DNA of 64,000 nucleotides from Psychromonas sp. 14N.309.X.WAT.B.A12 (GCF_030397575.1 NZ_JAPNXS010000001.1:62001-126000), one strand, 5' to 3'; shown: positions 1 to 10,426, numbered from the stretch's first letter. The notes: generated from the sequence alone by a model not told the origin. Program-made: numbers and translations.

Positions 1-674
1 TCAACATTCAAAGATTGATATTGTGTTCTTAATGCAAGTGCTTGTGCCACAGTTGGCACAGCAAGCTTGTTAACAATAGAATTTGCATGATCATCTAAGG
101 TAAAAATTTGAACATTGCGTTGACCACCAATGCCAGGGTGAAAAAATTTAGATAATTGTTGTAAATTCAATTGGTTAATAACTTTGGTTGTGTCGAAACT
201 AATGTGTGAGTCATATAAATTGATTTCACTCCATAAGTCTGGCGCATTCGTATCTTGGCAACGATCAACATACTGGCTTGCTGCAAAGGTTAAGGTATTG
301 TATTGCGGACGCCATAATTCACTTGGGATAGTAACATCAGCGAGTAAATTAGGTTTATTAGGGTTCAATGCGATTTGACCAATAGTGACGTTATTAAAGC
401 GTATATTTAAAATGGAGCGCTCTTGTAACATTGCAATAGAAGAGGTCGCCTTAAGGTGTAATGTTGCAGAGCTTACCGTCAATAAAGGAGAAAGTGCGAT
501 ACCTAAGTCTTGAACAGGTCTTTCACCATTAAGTCTAAGCAATGAATTACCGCCATAGAATTCACTTAAACGAAATTCGTTTGATGTTTTAGCTTGTGTT
601 TGTAGGCTAAAAAACGCAATAAATAACAGCGTTAATAATCTAACTTGAGGTTGAATTGATTTTAAAGTTAACAT
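1..674 (-). CDS. bcsB: BcsB, cyclic-di-GMP-binding cellulose synthase regulatory subunit (N-terminal part, cut by window edge)
   Basis: The ATG at 674 overlaps the bcsA stop (TAATG), and the frame stays open to the window edge, giving 224 codons of the N-terminus. The protein starts with a signal peptide (MLTLKSIQPQVRLLTLLFIA then FFSLQTQA) followed by a beta-rich region. The stretch YADRCQDTNAPDLWSEINLY matches the conserved Cys and PELW-type motif of BcsB carbohydrate-binding domains. In the family, BcsB is periplasmic, anchored by one C-terminal helix, and partners BcsA in secreting the glucan. The C-terminal half lies outside the window, so intactness cannot be judged. Confidence 0.9.
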   Translation of the reverse strand, partial: MLTLKSIQPQVRLLTLLFIAFFSLQTQAKTSNEFRLSEFYGGNSLLRLNGERPVQDLGIALSPLLTVSSATLHLKATSSIAMLQERSILNIRFNNVTIGQIALNPNKPNLLADVTIPSELWRPQYNTLTFAASQYVDRCQDTNAPDLWSEINLYDSHISFDTTKVINQLNLQQLSKFFHPGIGGQRNVQIFTLDDHANSIVNKLAVPTVAQALALRTQYQSLNV

Positions 675-2875
675 TAGCTTCTCTGTTTTAATTTCATATA
701 AATATGCAAAAATAAAGGTTTCATACTCACACTCACCACATGTTTGAGTCCGTAAAAGTACGATATTGGTCGTGTTCTGCGTTTTTGGAAACTATCCCAA
801 CGCTCGCTATCGCAAAGTGTATAAGCAATAACATTATTCTTCTCTTGATCTGTTCTGGTTAAAAATTGCAATCTGACTTCATTGGTTTCACTGTTTTGAT
901 ACATTACTTTACAAGCTATTTCGACACGTTTTTTAAGTGCGCTAGCATAGCCAATTAAACGAACCTCTTCTGGTAGTGTTTGCTTAAATGTTAAAGATAG
1001 ATTAGCACCAGTACGTGATAGATTTCGTAAATTACCTTCCCAAACTTGTTCAGGTACGACAATTTTCACTTGGTCGTAAGCGGGTAACCTAGAAGCTTTA
1101 CGCACTTGTTTTTTTTCAATTAATACATCTAATAAACTGACACAAAGAATAAAATTAAAGGCATTCCAAGCAAATACAACAAAAGTTAACTCCCAAGATT
1201 CCGGCGTACTATAAAAATGGTAAATAGCGCCTAAATTACCAATGAAAAGCATCAGTAATAACCAATAAAATGAGTTAGCTAGGGAAGAAATATAGGTTTT
1301 ACTCTGGTCTTCCCCTTTTGGTGTTACTAAGAAACTTGGATCATTAGGGTTTTTTACCACAGTGAGCAATGCTCTGAATAAAAATGTACATTGCAATATT
1401 TCGTAGAGCTCTGACACTAAAGGCCAACGGTTTTTACCGAACAATACATGAGAAAGGCGAAAACTGACGATAATATGCGGTACGGTATAGATAAGAATTT
1501 CAATGAAAGTCGCATGAATCAGTTCTAAACCAAATAATAAGTAGCCTAATGGTGATAATAAAAATACTAAACGAGCGAAGGGGAAAAACCAAAATAAAAT
1601 AGAGCTCATATAGCCACACTTTTGATACCAGCTTAATCCAGCATTAAGAAATGGCTTTTTGAGAATAAGGATTTGAGCCATGCCTTGAGCCCAACGTTCT
1701 CGTTGTTGAATAAATGAAGAAAAACTTTCTGTTGCTAAACCACTGATCATAGGTTTATCTACATATACTGACTTATAGCCTAATGCATGAAGTTCTAAGG
1801 CAGTTTCTGCATCTTCAGTGATTGAATCCCCAGCGATTCCGCCTACCATATCAAGATGGCGTCTTCTTAACACTGCTGCAGAGCCACAGAAAAAAGAAGC
1901 AGACCAAAAGTCTAACCCTTTTTGTATGGTGTTATAAAACATATCATTTTCCGATGGCATACGAGTAAAAGCGGAAAAATAATTTCGTTCAATGGGGTCG
2001 GGATTATCCATGAAGTGTGGTGATTGAACTAAAAAAACGTCTTGATCTTTAATCATCCAAGGTACGGTGCGATCCAGAAAATCAGTGGTTGGTACGTGGT
2101 CTGCATCTAAAATGACCACTAGCTCACCATCCATATTCAATAAAGCGCTATTGATATTACCAGCTTTAGCGTGTTCATTTTTCTCACGAGTATGGTACAC
2201 CGCACCTAAAGATTGACATAAGCCTTGTAAAGTTTGACGCCGTGTTAAAGCTTGCTGAGCTGCTACAGGGTTATCTTGAAATACCTTTTGGTCTGTACCA
2301 CCATCATCTAATAGGTGAATTTTTAATTTTTCTGTAGGGTAGTCGAGCATCATTGCAGCTCGGATGGTTACTTCTAATAAATCCTCAGATTCATTATAGC
2401 TGGGGATAACTAAATCAACGGTCGGTATTTGATCTTCTTTAAATTGTTTAATGCTTTGTCTTGGACGGTTTAATGGAAAGATATTAACAAAACAGCCTAA
2501 CAGATGAATAATACCAGAGTAGATTTCTGCCATAAATAACATCAACATGGCGATCAAAGAGAATATATCATCAGACTCTAATGTATTTACACCACGCCAA
2601 ATTAAATAACGAACAGATAATAAGCAGCCAATAATGATTGCAAATAGGCGAAATAATTCTCTTTTTTTACTATGTTTAATAGCTTCAGAAGAAGCGGTAT
2701 ATACGAATACGATAACACCCATTGAGAGTGCGAGTTGAGTCGCTGCATGTAAAGGGATACTGGCAAGTGCAATCAGAAAAAATAAAGTCACTAAAGCGAA
2801 TAGTTTTAATATCAATTTGGGTATGCTTGATTTTAAACTTTGCAAAGTAGTTGAAGTGCTCTCCTTAGCAACCAT
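674..2875 (-). CDS. bcsA: Cellulose synthase catalytic subunit BcsA (UDP-glucose-forming glucan)
   Basis: Inner-membrane processive family-2 glycosyltransferase that polymerises UDP-glucose and extrudes cellulose. N-terminal membrane helices are followed by the GT2 domain with DDGGTD, DADHVP (DxD), TED and the QQRERW (QxxRW) acceptor motif. More helices follow, then a C-terminal PilZ domain with RKASR (RxxxR) and NLSRTG (N/DxSxxG), the c-di-GMP-binding residues. An upstream TTG in frame at 2896 is possible, but the ATG at 2875 lies two bases after the preceding stop and fits an operon junction better. The product is about 733 aa, somewhat shorter than E. coli BcsA. Activation by c-di-GMP is expected, and a diguanylate cyclase is encoded just upstream. 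Confidence 0.95.
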   Translation of the reverse strand: MVAKESTSTTLQSLKSSIPKLILKLFALVTLFFLIALASIPLHAATQLALSMGVIVFVYTASSEAIKHSKKRELFRLFAIIIGCLLSVRYLIWRGVNTLESDDIFSLIAMLMLFMAEIYSGIIHLLGCFVNIFPLNRPRQSIKQFKEDQIPTVDLVIPSYNESEDLLEVTIRAAMMLDYPTEKLKIHLLDDGGTDQKVFQDNPVAAQQALTRRQTLQGLCQSLGAVYHTREKNEHAKAGNINSALLNMDGELVVILDADHVPTTDFLDRTVPWMIKDQDVFLVQSPHFMDNPDPIERNYFSAFTRMPSENDMFYNTIQKGLDFWSASFFCGSAAVLRRRHLDMVGGIAGDSITEDAETALELHALGYKSVYVDKPMISGLATESFSSFIQQRERWAQGMAQILILKKPFLNAGLSWYQKCGYMSSILFWFFPFARLVFLLSPLGYLLFGLELIHATFIEILIYTVPHIIVSFRLSHVLFGKNRWPLVSELYEILQCTFLFRALLTVVKNPNDPSFLVTPKGEDQSKTYISSLANSFYWLLLMLFIGNLGAIYHFYSTPESWELTFVVFAWNAFNFILCVSLLDVLIEKKQVRKASRLPAYDQVKIVVPEQVWEGNLRNLSRTGANLSLTFKQTLPEEVRLIGYASALKKRVEIACKVMYQNSETNEVRLQFLTRTDQEKNNVIAYTLCDSERWDSFQKRRTRPISYFYGLKHVVSVSMKPLFLHIYMKLKQRS

Positions 2876-2877
2876 TT

Positions 2878-3291
2878 TTATCGTTCCATTTGACAATAAA
2901 TCCGAGAATTACATCGATTAATTAATAAAATTTTTGAATCAGAAAACTCAATATAAAAATCTTCTTCGTAGAGCTTTTTAGACAGCTCGTTTCGGTGAGT
3001 TAAATTTAAGTTTGTTAAAGGTGTTACCCACATCAAGGTGACAATAGACACCATCAAGACAATACATAAAGCACTAAATGCCAATGCTGGGATACTTTGT
3101 GGCGTCAGAGCGTTAAAGGTAATAGCTGTTAACGATAGCGTAATCATGCTAAAGCTTAAAAGTTTGAATAATTGACAGCGACGCAATCCATACTCAGCTT
3201 TTTTCCAATACTGTAAACGCTTGGTTAGTAAAGTATATTGAATTGAAGTCGGTCCATCGGATAATGCTACCCTTTGTGATGTTTGTGTCAT
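2878..3291 (-). CDS. Small membrane protein of the cellulose operon, function unknown
   Basis: A 137-aa protein with two hydrophobic segments near residues 45-65 and 70-95, flanked by polar, charged tails. It is the first gene of the minus-strand operon, ending directly before bcsA, so it is co-transcribed with bcsA and bcsB. I do not recognise the family. It is not BcsQ (no P-loop) and lacks BcsD features. Size and topology recall small accessory membrane proteins of exopolysaccharide synthases such as PgaD, but that is only an analogy. The upstream 277 bp (3292-3568) should hold the operon promoter; I see no clear site there. Confidence 0.75.
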   Translation of the reverse strand: MTQTSQRVALSDGPTSIQYTLLTKRLQYWKKAEYGLRRCQLFKLLSFSMITLSLTAITFNALTPQSIPALAFSALCIVLMVSIVTLMWVTPLTNLNLTHRNELSKKLYEEDFYIEFSDSKILLINRCNSRIYCQMER

Positions 3292-3568
3292 TACTCACTC
3301 TAATGTTAAATATTAAAATTCTGAACAGGGGGTTGTTACCTAGTACGAATTGGGTATATGTTTAGGTCTGTATTCTAAACAATACTCCTTAAAAGGCAAA
3401 TTAAGTTCACATTTAAATGCTTTTAGTGTTGACAGCGCCGCTTATTTGGTATATATATTTTTTATTTGTGCGTGAGGAAATTTGATTTTTTAATCAAAAA
3501 CACAACTTTATATAAAGTGGCGTTTTTGATTAGAATTAATAAAGAGGGAGGGAGTATTAATAATCTAT

Positions 3569-4525
3569 TTAATGTTCACTAACACCAACTTGGTTTCGAC
3601 CATTGTTTTTAGCTATATATAAGCCTAAATCAGCGATTTCGATCCATGACTCAAAATTAGCAATAGTGTCAGTGATTTGTGCAACACCGAAACTAGCCGT
3701 AACTTGGACTTGTTTACCTTGATACTCAAAATGGATCGTTTCAATAGCTTCTCGTAAACGTTCAGCAACTAGCTTTGCTTGTCTTAAATTGGTATCAAGT
3801 AACAATAAAGCAAACTCTTCACCACCTACACGTCCGATAATATCTTGTTTCTTACTTTTTTGACGAACTGCTTCAGCGATTCCTTTTAAGACTTCGTCAC
3901 CAAAAGGGTGACCATAGGTATCATTGACTTTTTTGAAATGGTCTATGTCGAAAATAATCATAGATGTTGGACTAGCTGAGTTTTTACTGTTGATAAACTC
4001 GCTTTCACATAAGTTTCGCCAGTGGCCTTGGTTGTTAAGTTGCGTTAGGCTATCCGTATGGCTTAAATGCTTCAATTGAGAATTCGCTTCTTGGAATGCT
4101 TGTTTAGTTAAAGCAATGTCCGTTACATCGTAAACAATCATACATATTTGTGTGATTTGTCCCTGGAAGTCAGCTAATGGCAAAAAAGTAATGTTTTGAT
4201 ACATGAACTCTGCATTGCTGGTAATAGGACGATAACTCTTAAATTTAAACAGGTAAGGGCGCTGCTCCCAAGTGGTAAATGCCTTGTTTTTTAATAAACA
4301 AACGCTATTGATTTTTTGTTGTAACCACGTTTTTGGAATGCTAGTAAACACATCAGTGATTTTTTTATCGATCATGTGTGCCGACAGTAAACCTGAATGG
4401 TTTTCCATGAATCCATTCCAAACTTTTACTGTATAATCTTTTTCAATAATCACCAAACCCACATCGATATTATGTACCATATCAATGAGCCAATGAATGT
4501 CTTTCAAATCTATATTGGTAGCCAT
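3569..4525 (-). CDS. PAS-GGDEF diguanylate cyclase
   Basis: A 318-aa soluble protein. The N-terminal half (about 15-140) looks like a PAS sensor domain. A short linker leads to a GGDEF domain starting near LTQLNNQGHWRN, with the active-site loop GGEEF and the metal/nucleotide segment FDIDHFKKVND. It should make c-di-GMP from two GTP. The residues five before GGEEF read KKQD instead of RxxD, so the inhibitory I-site is degenerate and product feedback may be weak. The start codon overlaps the stop of the upstream response regulator, so the two are translationally coupled. The cellulose operon downstream is the obvious effector (inference). Confidence 0.93.
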   Translation of the reverse strand: MATNIDLKDIHWLIDMVHNIDVGLVIIEKDYTVKVWNGFMENHSGLLSAHMIDKKITDVFTSIPKTWLQQKINSVCLLKNKAFTTWEQRPYLFKFKSYRPITSNAEFMYQNITFLPLADFQGQITQICMIVYDVTDIALTKQAFQEANSQLKHLSHTDSLTQLNNQGHWRNLCESEFINSKNSASPTSMIIFDIDHFKKVNDTYGHPFGDEVLKGIAEAVRQKSKKQDIIGRVGGEEFALLLLDTNLRQAKLVAERLREAIETIHFEYQGKQVQVTASFGVAQITDTIANFESWIEIADLGLYIAKNNGRNQVGVSEH

Positions 4526-5523
4526 TAGTCTAGTAAGTATCCTATTTGAGTTTGAATAACTGGAATAGAGTCTTCAGTAAATAAGAGTAATAAATCACAC
4601 TTTATATCATGATCCTGAATACGATAATTCACTTCGATTGTTAACATTTTTTGCCAGCCTTCTTGCTGGTTTTTAATGATGTCTTCAATTTTTGCATGCT
4701 GGCCTAAAACATTAGGCTGGCCTTGACTGAAAGGAATACTTAACTGCTCTGCTAAACCATTTAAAAATGCACCAATCAAAATATTAGAGATATCATTCAT
4801 CACTTCAACTTCTAAATGATTGCTTTCTAAATCTTCGTATTGGAGTAATTTAGCCATATCGCTAAAACTAGCGTCGTGGAAGATGATGATAGCTTCACCA
4901 TTAATCCCTGAACCAATAAAGCCTTGGCTTACCGCAGATACTTTTTCATATTGCGCAATATGATTGAGTGTCATGTGTAACTCGCTGCCCTCTAACGTAT
5001 TAACGTTAGGTACAGGAAGTAAAATAAACACATCCAATAAACGACCCAACAAATCACCAGCATGTCCCATAGCGATATTAGAGACTTCTTGTAATGCATC
5101 GCGAAGTTCAACGCGCTCTACAATTTCTGGAGCTGAGTGCGAATTATAGCCACCTGGCTTGTAAATTCCATATTGCTCTAAGAGGGTGGTTAATTTTTCG
5201 TTATTAATTGGTTTTTCGATAAAATCAATTGCACCTAGTTCACGTACTCGTTTGTAGGCTTCAGATTGAACATCACCAGAAATAACAATAACAATTGCAG
5301 GTAAATCTTCACGTTTAATGGTTTCTAATACTTCGTAACCACTCATTACAGGCATGTTTAGGTCAAGAAAAACTACATCACCTTTATGCTGTCTAATACT
5401 CTCAACACCTTCTTGCCCATTTTTGGCGAAGTGTATCGAGATATCCCAATCTTTGGGTAATGATAGTGCTATTTGTTTTCGAGCTAATGCCGAATCATCA
5501 CATATTAAAACAGGTGTGGACAT
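4525..5523 (-). CDS. Response regulator with receiver and CheC/CheX-like phosphatase domain
   Basis: A 332-aa protein. The N-terminal receiver has CDDS acidic residues, the phospho-acceptor Asp in VVFLDLNMP, Ser in IVISGD and Lys in EKPINNEK. The C-terminal part (about 140-330) carries CheC/CheX-like helices, with EVSNIAMGHAGDLLGRLL and EVMNDISNILIGAFLNGL resembling the ExxN repeats of CheC phosphatases. It therefore probably dephosphorylates a response regulator, perhaps itself. It is first in a two-gene operon with the PAS-GGDEF protein, suggesting that phosphorylation state gates c-di-GMP output. No cognate kinase is adjacent. Confidence 0.88.
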   Translation of the reverse strand: MSTPVLICDDSALARKQIALSLPKDWDISIHFAKNGQEGVESIRQHKGDVVFLDLNMPVMSGYEVLETIKREDLPAIVIVISGDVQSEAYKRVRELGAIDFIEKPINNEKLTTLLEQYGIYKPGGYNSHSAPEIVERVELRDALQEVSNIAMGHAGDLLGRLLDVFILLPVPNVNTLEGSELHMTLNHIAQYEKVSAVSQGFIGSGINGEAIIIFHDASFSDMAKLLQYEDLESNHLEVEVMNDISNILIGAFLNGLAEQLSIPFSQGQPNVLGQHAKIEDIIKNQQEGWQKMLTIEVNYRIQDHDIKCDLLLLFTEDSIPVIQTQIGYLLD

Positions 5524-5792
5524 AGTATTCCCATTGTATTTCCATATATATCAACAGTCTAAATAAAGCAAAATCAGTCTAGAGGACAAAGTTAGGGGGA
5601 TCCGCGTAAAGCAAAATACAACTGATTTCTAATACTTTTTAGGTGTTTCTATAATAAGACAGAAAGGTAGGAATTACAAAGAAGAGTGGTGTTTTTTGTA
5701 CGAAAATGTTGCCGAGTTATGATCAAAATATACAAATCATTACAAAAAACATGTTTATTTTGTATTACTGATGGATTTTTGCTTTTAAGTTT

Positions 5793-6731
5793 TTATTTTT
5801 GCGCTTGCTGCAGTGCTAACAACATCTCATCTGGATCACGAATCGCTCTCACCGATTGTAAAAAGGGAGTAGCTTCGACGTGTTGTAACTTCATAAACAT
5901 TAACCATTGTTTAATACGACTCGGCATAAACTTCTCTTTATCTTCAATTTGACGTAACCATTGAAAGTATTGTTCCATTACAGCGAGGTTTTGTAACCAT
6001 GAGTAGGGCGCTTCAATCCCTTTTAAAACATTTGCTAAATTAGGCATGGCTAGTGAACCGCGGCCAATCATTAAATGATCACAACCACTCATTTCCATAC
6101 ATTTTTGAGCATCTTCAAAGTTGAATATATCACCATTAGCAATAACTGGAATATCGATAGCTTCCTTGATCTTTTTAATCCAGTGCCAATGTGCTGGTGG
6201 CTTATAGCCTTCTTCCTTGGTGCGAGCATGTACTGCTAATTCACTTGCACCAGCTTCAGCAATCGCCTGTGCATTTTCAATAGCTAAACTTTTATCATCA
6301 TAGCCTAAACGGATTTTCGCACTCACCACATGTTCACTTGGTACTGTATCTCGTACTGCTTTTACAATTTGGTGTAATGCTTCAGGATCTTTTAATAACA
6401 CCGCACCACCGCGACTTTTATTTACGGTTTTAGCTGGACAACCGAAATTTAAGTCAATACCTTCGGAACCAAGTTTTATAGCTCGCAACGCATTTTCAGC
6501 TAAGCATTCAGGGTGTTGACCAAGCAATTGCACGCGTACAGGAGTGCCAAATTTAGTACGACTCGCATTTCTTAATTCTGGGCATAAGCGATGGAAAACA
6601 CGAGAGGGTAGTGGCAGTTCAACAACACGAACAAATTCTGTTACACAACGATCTATACCGCCAATATCTGTCAAAAATTGGCGCATGTGAAAGTCCATTA
6701 CACCTTCCATTGGGGCAAGCGTTATATGCAT
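5793..6731 (-). CDS. dusC: tRNA-dihydrouridine(16) synthase DusC
   Basis: A 312-aa FMN-dependent TIM-barrel enzyme that reduces uridine 16 in the tRNA D-loop. The N-terminal APMEGVMD loop, LNFGCPAKTVNKSRGGAVLL with the catalytic Cys, the AKIRLG strand, HARTKEEGY and the phosphate-binding GNGDI/IGRGSLAMPNL segments are all present. The short N-terminus (MHITLAPMEG) and the overall form fit the DusC subgroup rather than DusA or DusB. It is a monocistronic minus-strand gene, divergent from apt, and the housekeeping part of the left flank. Confidence 0.93.
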   Translation of the reverse strand: MHITLAPMEGVMDFHMRQFLTDIGGIDRCVTEFVRVVELPLPSRVFHRLCPELRNASRTKFGTPVRVQLLGQHPECLAENALRAIKLGSEGIDLNFGCPAKTVNKSRGGAVLLKDPEALHQIVKAVRDTVPSEHVVSAKIRLGYDDKSLAIENAQAIAEAGASELAVHARTKEEGYKPPAHWHWIKKIKEAIDIPVIANGDIFNFEDAQKCMEMSGCDHLMIGRGSLAMPNLANVLKGIEAPYSWLQNLAVMEQYFQWLRQIEDKEKFMPSRIKQWLMFMKLQHVEATPFLQSVRAIRDPDEMLLALQQAQK

Positions 6732-7035
6732 CAGAGTTCTCGTTTAATTCAAGCTAAATAAGGAGCGCGGATTATACCTACTCCCTTAATATAAGCAAAA
6801 TAAACACGGGTTAACTAAAGCTAGTTTAATAAAGAGAGGGAGTTTGAACACATTGATAGTAAAAATATTAATAAAGCTGTTATTTCATACTATTTATTGC
6901 ACCAACGATCGCTTTCGTAGACTTTTTAATCAAATATCAAAAATACTTTGCCACTTTATGACAAGACAACTTGCACTAAGGCAAGCAACTATTTAACCTT
7001 ATACAATTAATATAGACAGGAAAATAAATTAGACC
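6732..7035. other. Divergent dusC/apt intergenic region
   Basis: 304 bp without a credible gene. It should hold the dusC promoter (minus) and the apt-dnaX-ybaB promoter (plus). A candidate plus-strand pair is TTGCAC near 6971 and an AT-rich TAACCT/TATACA region about 17-23 bp downstream, just before the purine-rich ribosome site of apt. The match is weak and I cannot decide the -10. Confidence 0.35.
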
Positions 7036-7575
7036 ATGCAACCAATAGTATTAATTAAAAATAGCATTAAAAGTATTGAAGATTACCCAATTCCTGGGAT
7101 TACCTTTCGTGATGTCACCAGCTTAATTGAAAATGGTGAAGCTTTTGCTGCAACAATCGACCTATTTAAAGCACGTTATAAAGATCAAAAGATTGATAAA
7201 ATCGTTGGTACTGAAGCACGTGGTTTTATATTTGGCGCGCCTTTGGCCGCAGCATTAGGTGCTGGTTTTGTTCCTGTGCGTAAACCTAATAAACTACCGC
7301 GTGAAACGATACAAGAAAGCTACGAATTAGAATACGGTAATGACACATTACAACTTCATAAAGATGCCATTAAACCAGGTGAAAAAGTACTATTAATGGA
7401 TGATCTATTGGCAACTGGCGGTACCGCTGAAGCATCAGTTAAGTTAATTAAACGCCTAGGCGGTGAAGTAGTTGAAGCCGCTTTTGTTATCGAACTACCT
7501 GATCTAAAAGGTAGCGACAAATTAACTGCTTTATCTGTACCTGTTTTTTCTTTGATTGAATACGCAGGCGAATAA
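7036..7575 (+). CDS. apt: Adenine phosphoribosyltransferase
   Basis: A 179-aa type-I phosphoribosyltransferase converting adenine and PRPP to AMP in purine salvage. The N-terminal [22 protein letters not shown] is typical of Apt. EARGFIFG and the PRPP-binding loop [14 protein letters not shown] are intact. It lies immediately upstream of dnaX (3-bp gap between stop and GTG start), the usual gammaproteobacterial apt-dnaX-ybaB order. Confidence 0.96.
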   Translation: MQPIVLIKNSIKSIEDYPIPGITFRDVTSLIENGEAFAATIDLFKARYKDQKIDKIVGTEARGFIFGAPLAAALGAGFVPVRKPNKLPRETIQESYELEYGNDTLQLHKDAIKPGEKVLLMDDLLATGGTAEASVKLIKRLGGEVVEAAFVIELPDLKGSDKLTALSVPVFSLIEYAGE

Positions 7576-7578
7576 TCA

Positions 7579-10056
7579 GTGAGCTATCAAGTTCTAGCAA
7601 GAAAATGGCGACCACAAACCTTTAAAGAGGTGATTGGTCAGCCGCATGTACTAACCGCATTAGAAAATGGGTTAACACAGGATCGTGTACATCACGCTTA
7701 TTTGTTTAGTGGTACACGCGGTGTCGGTAAAACCACCATCGCTCGTATCCTCGCAAAAAGCTTAAATTGTGAAACTGGTGTAACAGCAACACCCTGTGGC
7801 GTATGTGCAAATTGTCAGGATATCGATCAAGGTCGATTCGTAGACTTACTAGAAATTGATGCGGCTTCTCGTACTAAAGTCGATGACACACGTGAATTAC
7901 TAGATAATGTACAATATAAACCAGCGCAAGGGCGCTATAAGGTTTATTTAATCGATGAAGTACACATGCTCTCTAAACACAGTTTCAATGCCTTATTGAA
8001 AACGCTAGAAGAGCCACCAGAATATGTTAAGTTTCTCTTGGCAACCACGGATCCTCAGAAGTTACCGATAACCGTATTGTCTCGTTGTTTGCAGTTCCAT
8101 TTAAAGGCTATTCTACCTGAGCAAATAGAGCAGCAGTTATCGGCTATTTTAAGTCACGAAAAAGCGACTTTTGAACAGCCTGCATTACGTGTCATAGCGA
8201 AAGCGGCTGATGGCAGTATGCGTGATGCATTGAGCCTTACGGATCAAGCATTAGCCTTTGGTGCTGGGCATTTAGAATATGCCGCTGTCCTTAAAATGTT
8301 AGGTACCATTGACCAATCACACTTGCATTATCTGTTGCACTATATTGCATCGGGAAACAGCCCGAAAGTGTTTGAAAAAATTCAAGAATTTGTGCGTTTA
8401 GGTGCTGACTTCTCGGCCTTGCATCAAGAGTTAGCTAGTCTGTGTCATCAAATTGCATTAATGCAGTTACAGCTTAATGCAAACGTGACTGAAAAAACGA
8501 CAGTGCAGCTATTAGCAGAGCGTTTAACACCTGAAGAAGTGCAACTATTTTATCAAATTGCAGTACAAGGCTTTAAAGACTATGCCTATGCACCGAATGG
8601 TAAAATTGCATTAGAAATGACGGTAATGCGTTTATTAGCATTCAAACCAGCGAATTATGTTGATGTTGACGAATCAATGATGACCAAAGCAGAGCAAGTG
8701 GAGCCGATTACCGCGGATCCAATTGTTGCGCAACAGACTGTACTACCAACACCATCTGCTGAAGTCACTTCGTCTATCCCTGGCAATGTTGAAACTAAAG
8801 CATCAACATCTGCGACTCCTATCTCTGTTGAGCCTATTGCTTCACCCGTTGTGGAACAGCCAGTAGAACAACAAGAACCGAAGACAACCCCGCAATCAGC
8901 ACAAGTAATAACACAACAGGTTCGTCAACCAGAGGAGCCTGTAGCTGCGCAGTTTGTTCAAGCAACGCCAGCATCTCGACAAGCGGCGCCAGCAGTTACA
9001 ACTGAACAGCAAACGATTGAATCACAACCAACTGTTCAACCAGAAACGGCTAACTTTGATTTATCGGCAACAAATAACTCTCGTAATATGTTACGTAGTC
9101 ATCGTTTAAAGCGAGAAGCGCTAAAAAAGACTGAAGCGGCAGCTGAACAACCTGCAACACGATCACAGGTTCAGTTTGTCGCATCGGAAAGCGTATCATC
9201 TAAATCGACGCCTGCACCAGTTGAAAGCGTGCCTAAACTTGAAGCTGTTGCACCGACACAGAGTCGAGTTGATCAAAGTAATATGAATCAACAAGAGTTA
9301 CCTCCTTTAGATTCATATCATGAGCAACCAAGTCAACAAGCTTATGATCAATATCAGCCTAGCGAACAAGATTATTTTACTGATGTTCAAACTGATAATT
9401 ATCAACCACAACCTGAAACATCGTCTCCCTACTCAGTCCCAGAAACTGTACCAGCGCCTCAGCCTTCAACGGTTCGTGATCAGCAAGTTGTGGCGACTCC
9501 AACAGAAGTTGCAACAAAATTGGTTTCTAACCAGTTGGCAACAGCGAAGCCCGTTAGTGCCGATGATATTTCTGGAATAGGTACAAGCAATAATACGGGG
9601 ACAGAGGTTACATTCGTTATTGATCCTAATATGGATGTTGCAGAAGTTGATGTGTCTAGTTATGTTGAAGATAAAATGACTGACCCTTGGTTTTTAGATA
9701 TTAAGGCGATGCAGCTTGTTGGTTTTGAGAAATTGCTAGCGAAAAGTTGTGTAATGCAAACTAAAGAGCAACATATCCTTTTATCATTAGAAAGTGCACA
9801 AGCACATTTATTAAATAACCAGAGTTTATGTGAAGACTTAACAGCGAAGTTACGAGAATACTATGGCCCGCAATACACAGTAGCTATTGAACAAGGTGAG
9901 GTAGATGGTCAACATACACCTGTCCAATTAGAGAAAATAGTATTTGCTCAATATCTCGACAACGCAAAATCATCGATTAAAAACGATCCAATAATACAGA
10001 CTTTGGTAGGAGATTATTCTGCAAAGGTCTATGAAAACAGTGTCGTGCCGTTATAA
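7579..10056 (+). CDS. dnaX: DNA polymerase III subunit tau (and gamma by frameshift)
   Basis: An 825-aa clamp-loader ATPase. The N-terminus has Walker [10 protein letters not shown], a four-Cys zinc module (NCETG...CGVCANC), Walker B LIDEVHML and the sensor/arginine-finger LSRC. Domains I-III run to about residue 365. A long Gln/Pro/Thr-rich linker follows, then a C-terminal tau-specific domain (from about 690) that in this family binds the alpha polymerase and DnaB. The start is GTG at 7579, directly after apt. The product is longer than E. coli tau (643 aa) because of the linker. An A AAA AAG slippery heptamer at 9123 would give a gamma form of about 518 residues. Confidence 0.95.
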   Translation: MSYQVLARKWRPQTFKEVIGQPHVLTALENGLTQDRVHHAYLFSGTRGVGKTTIARILAKSLNCETGVTATPCGVCANCQDIDQGRFVDLLEIDAASRTKVDDTRELLDNVQYKPAQGRYKVYLIDEVHMLSKHSFNALLKTLEEPPEYVKFLLATTDPQKLPITVLSRCLQFHLKAILPEQIEQQLSAILSHEKATFEQPALRVIAKAADGSMRDALSLTDQALAFGAGHLEYAAVLKMLGTIDQSHLHYLLHYIASGNSPKVFEKIQEFVRLGADFSALHQELASLCHQIALMQLQLNANVTEKTTVQLLAERLTPEEVQLFYQIAVQGFKDYAYAPNGKIALEMTVMRLLAFKPANYVDVDESMMTKAEQVEPITADPIVAQQTVLPTPSAEVTSSIPGNVETKASTSATPISVEPIASPVVEQPVEQQEPKTTPQSAQVITQQVRQPEEPVAAQFVQATPASRQAAPAVTTEQQTIESQPTVQPETANFDLSATNNSRNMLRSHRLKREALKKTEAAAEQPATRSQVQFVASESVSSKSTPAPVESVPKLEAVAPTQSRVDQSNMNQQELPPLDSYHEQPSQQAYDQYQPSEQDYFTDVQTDNYQPQPETSSPYSVPETVPAPQPSTVRDQQVVATPTEVATKLVSNQLATAKPVSADDISGIGTSNNTGTEVTFVIDPNMDVAEVDVSSYVEDKMTDPWFLDIKAMQLVGFEKLLAKSCVMQTKEQHILLSLESAQAHLLNNQSLCEDLTAKLREYYGPQYTVAIEQGEVDGQHTPVQLEKIVFAQYLDNAKSSIKNDPIIQTLVGDYSAKVYENSVVPL
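9123..9134 (+). promoter_or_regulatory. Programmed -1 ribosomal frameshift site of dnaX (gamma synthesis)
   Basis: In the tau frame the codons read CTA AAA AAG ACT GAA. The heptamer A AAA AAG at 9123-9129 has the X XXY YYZ form used in E. coli dnaX. Slipping back one base makes the next codons GAC and TGA (9129-9134), so gamma would end one residue after the slip, the same arrangement as E. coli (GAG then TGA). A downstream stem is only weakly visible (GCAG with CTGC around 9142-9158). Confidence 0.8.
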
Positions 10057-10096
10057 TTGGCATGGTAAACCTTCACTAATTATAAAGAGAGAAAAT

Positions 10097-10426
10097 ATGT
10101 TTAATAAAGGCGGAATGGGCGACTTAATGAAGAAAGCCCAAGAGATGCAAGAAAATATGCAAAAAGCACAAGCTGAAATCGCCAATACAGAAGTAGTAGG
10201 TGAATCGGGTGCTGGCCTAGTTAAAATTACCCTATTGGGTAATCACAATGTACGTAAAGTAGAGATCGACCCAAGCTTACTTGAAGACGATAAAGAGATG
10301 CTTGAAGATCTTGTTGCAGCAGCAATGAACGACGCCGTGCGTCGTGTAGAAGAAGTTAACAAAAGTAAAATGAGTGGTTTAACTGGCGGTATGGATCTAC
10401 CACCAGGCTTCAAAATGCCTTTCTAG
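10097..10426 (+). CDS. ybaB: Nucleoid-associated protein YbaB/EbfC family
   Basis: A 109-aa DNA-binding dimer-forming protein. [20 protein letters not shown], the central [19 protein letters not shown] and the C-terminal [16 protein letters not shown] are family hallmarks. The start at 10097 follows AAAGAGAG; longer upstream reading lacks homology. The last codons GFKMPF and stop coincide with the prophage core repeat, so the gene end is supplied by the attL junction and remains complete. recR, usually next, is not found after the prophage. Confidence 0.95.
   Translation: MFNKGGMGDLMKKAQEMQENMQKAQAEIANTEVVGESGAGLVKITLLGNHNVRKVEIDPSLLEDDKEMLEDLVAAAMNDAVRRVEEVNKSKMSGLTGGMDLPPGFKMPF

Noticed and set aside
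184-378. Plus-strand open frame at the left edge
   Set aside because: Antisense to bcsB, which is clearly coding on the minus strand.
5686-5952. Plus-strand open frame over the dusC 3' end
   Set aside because: Mostly antisense to dusC with a Cys/Phe-rich unnatural composition.
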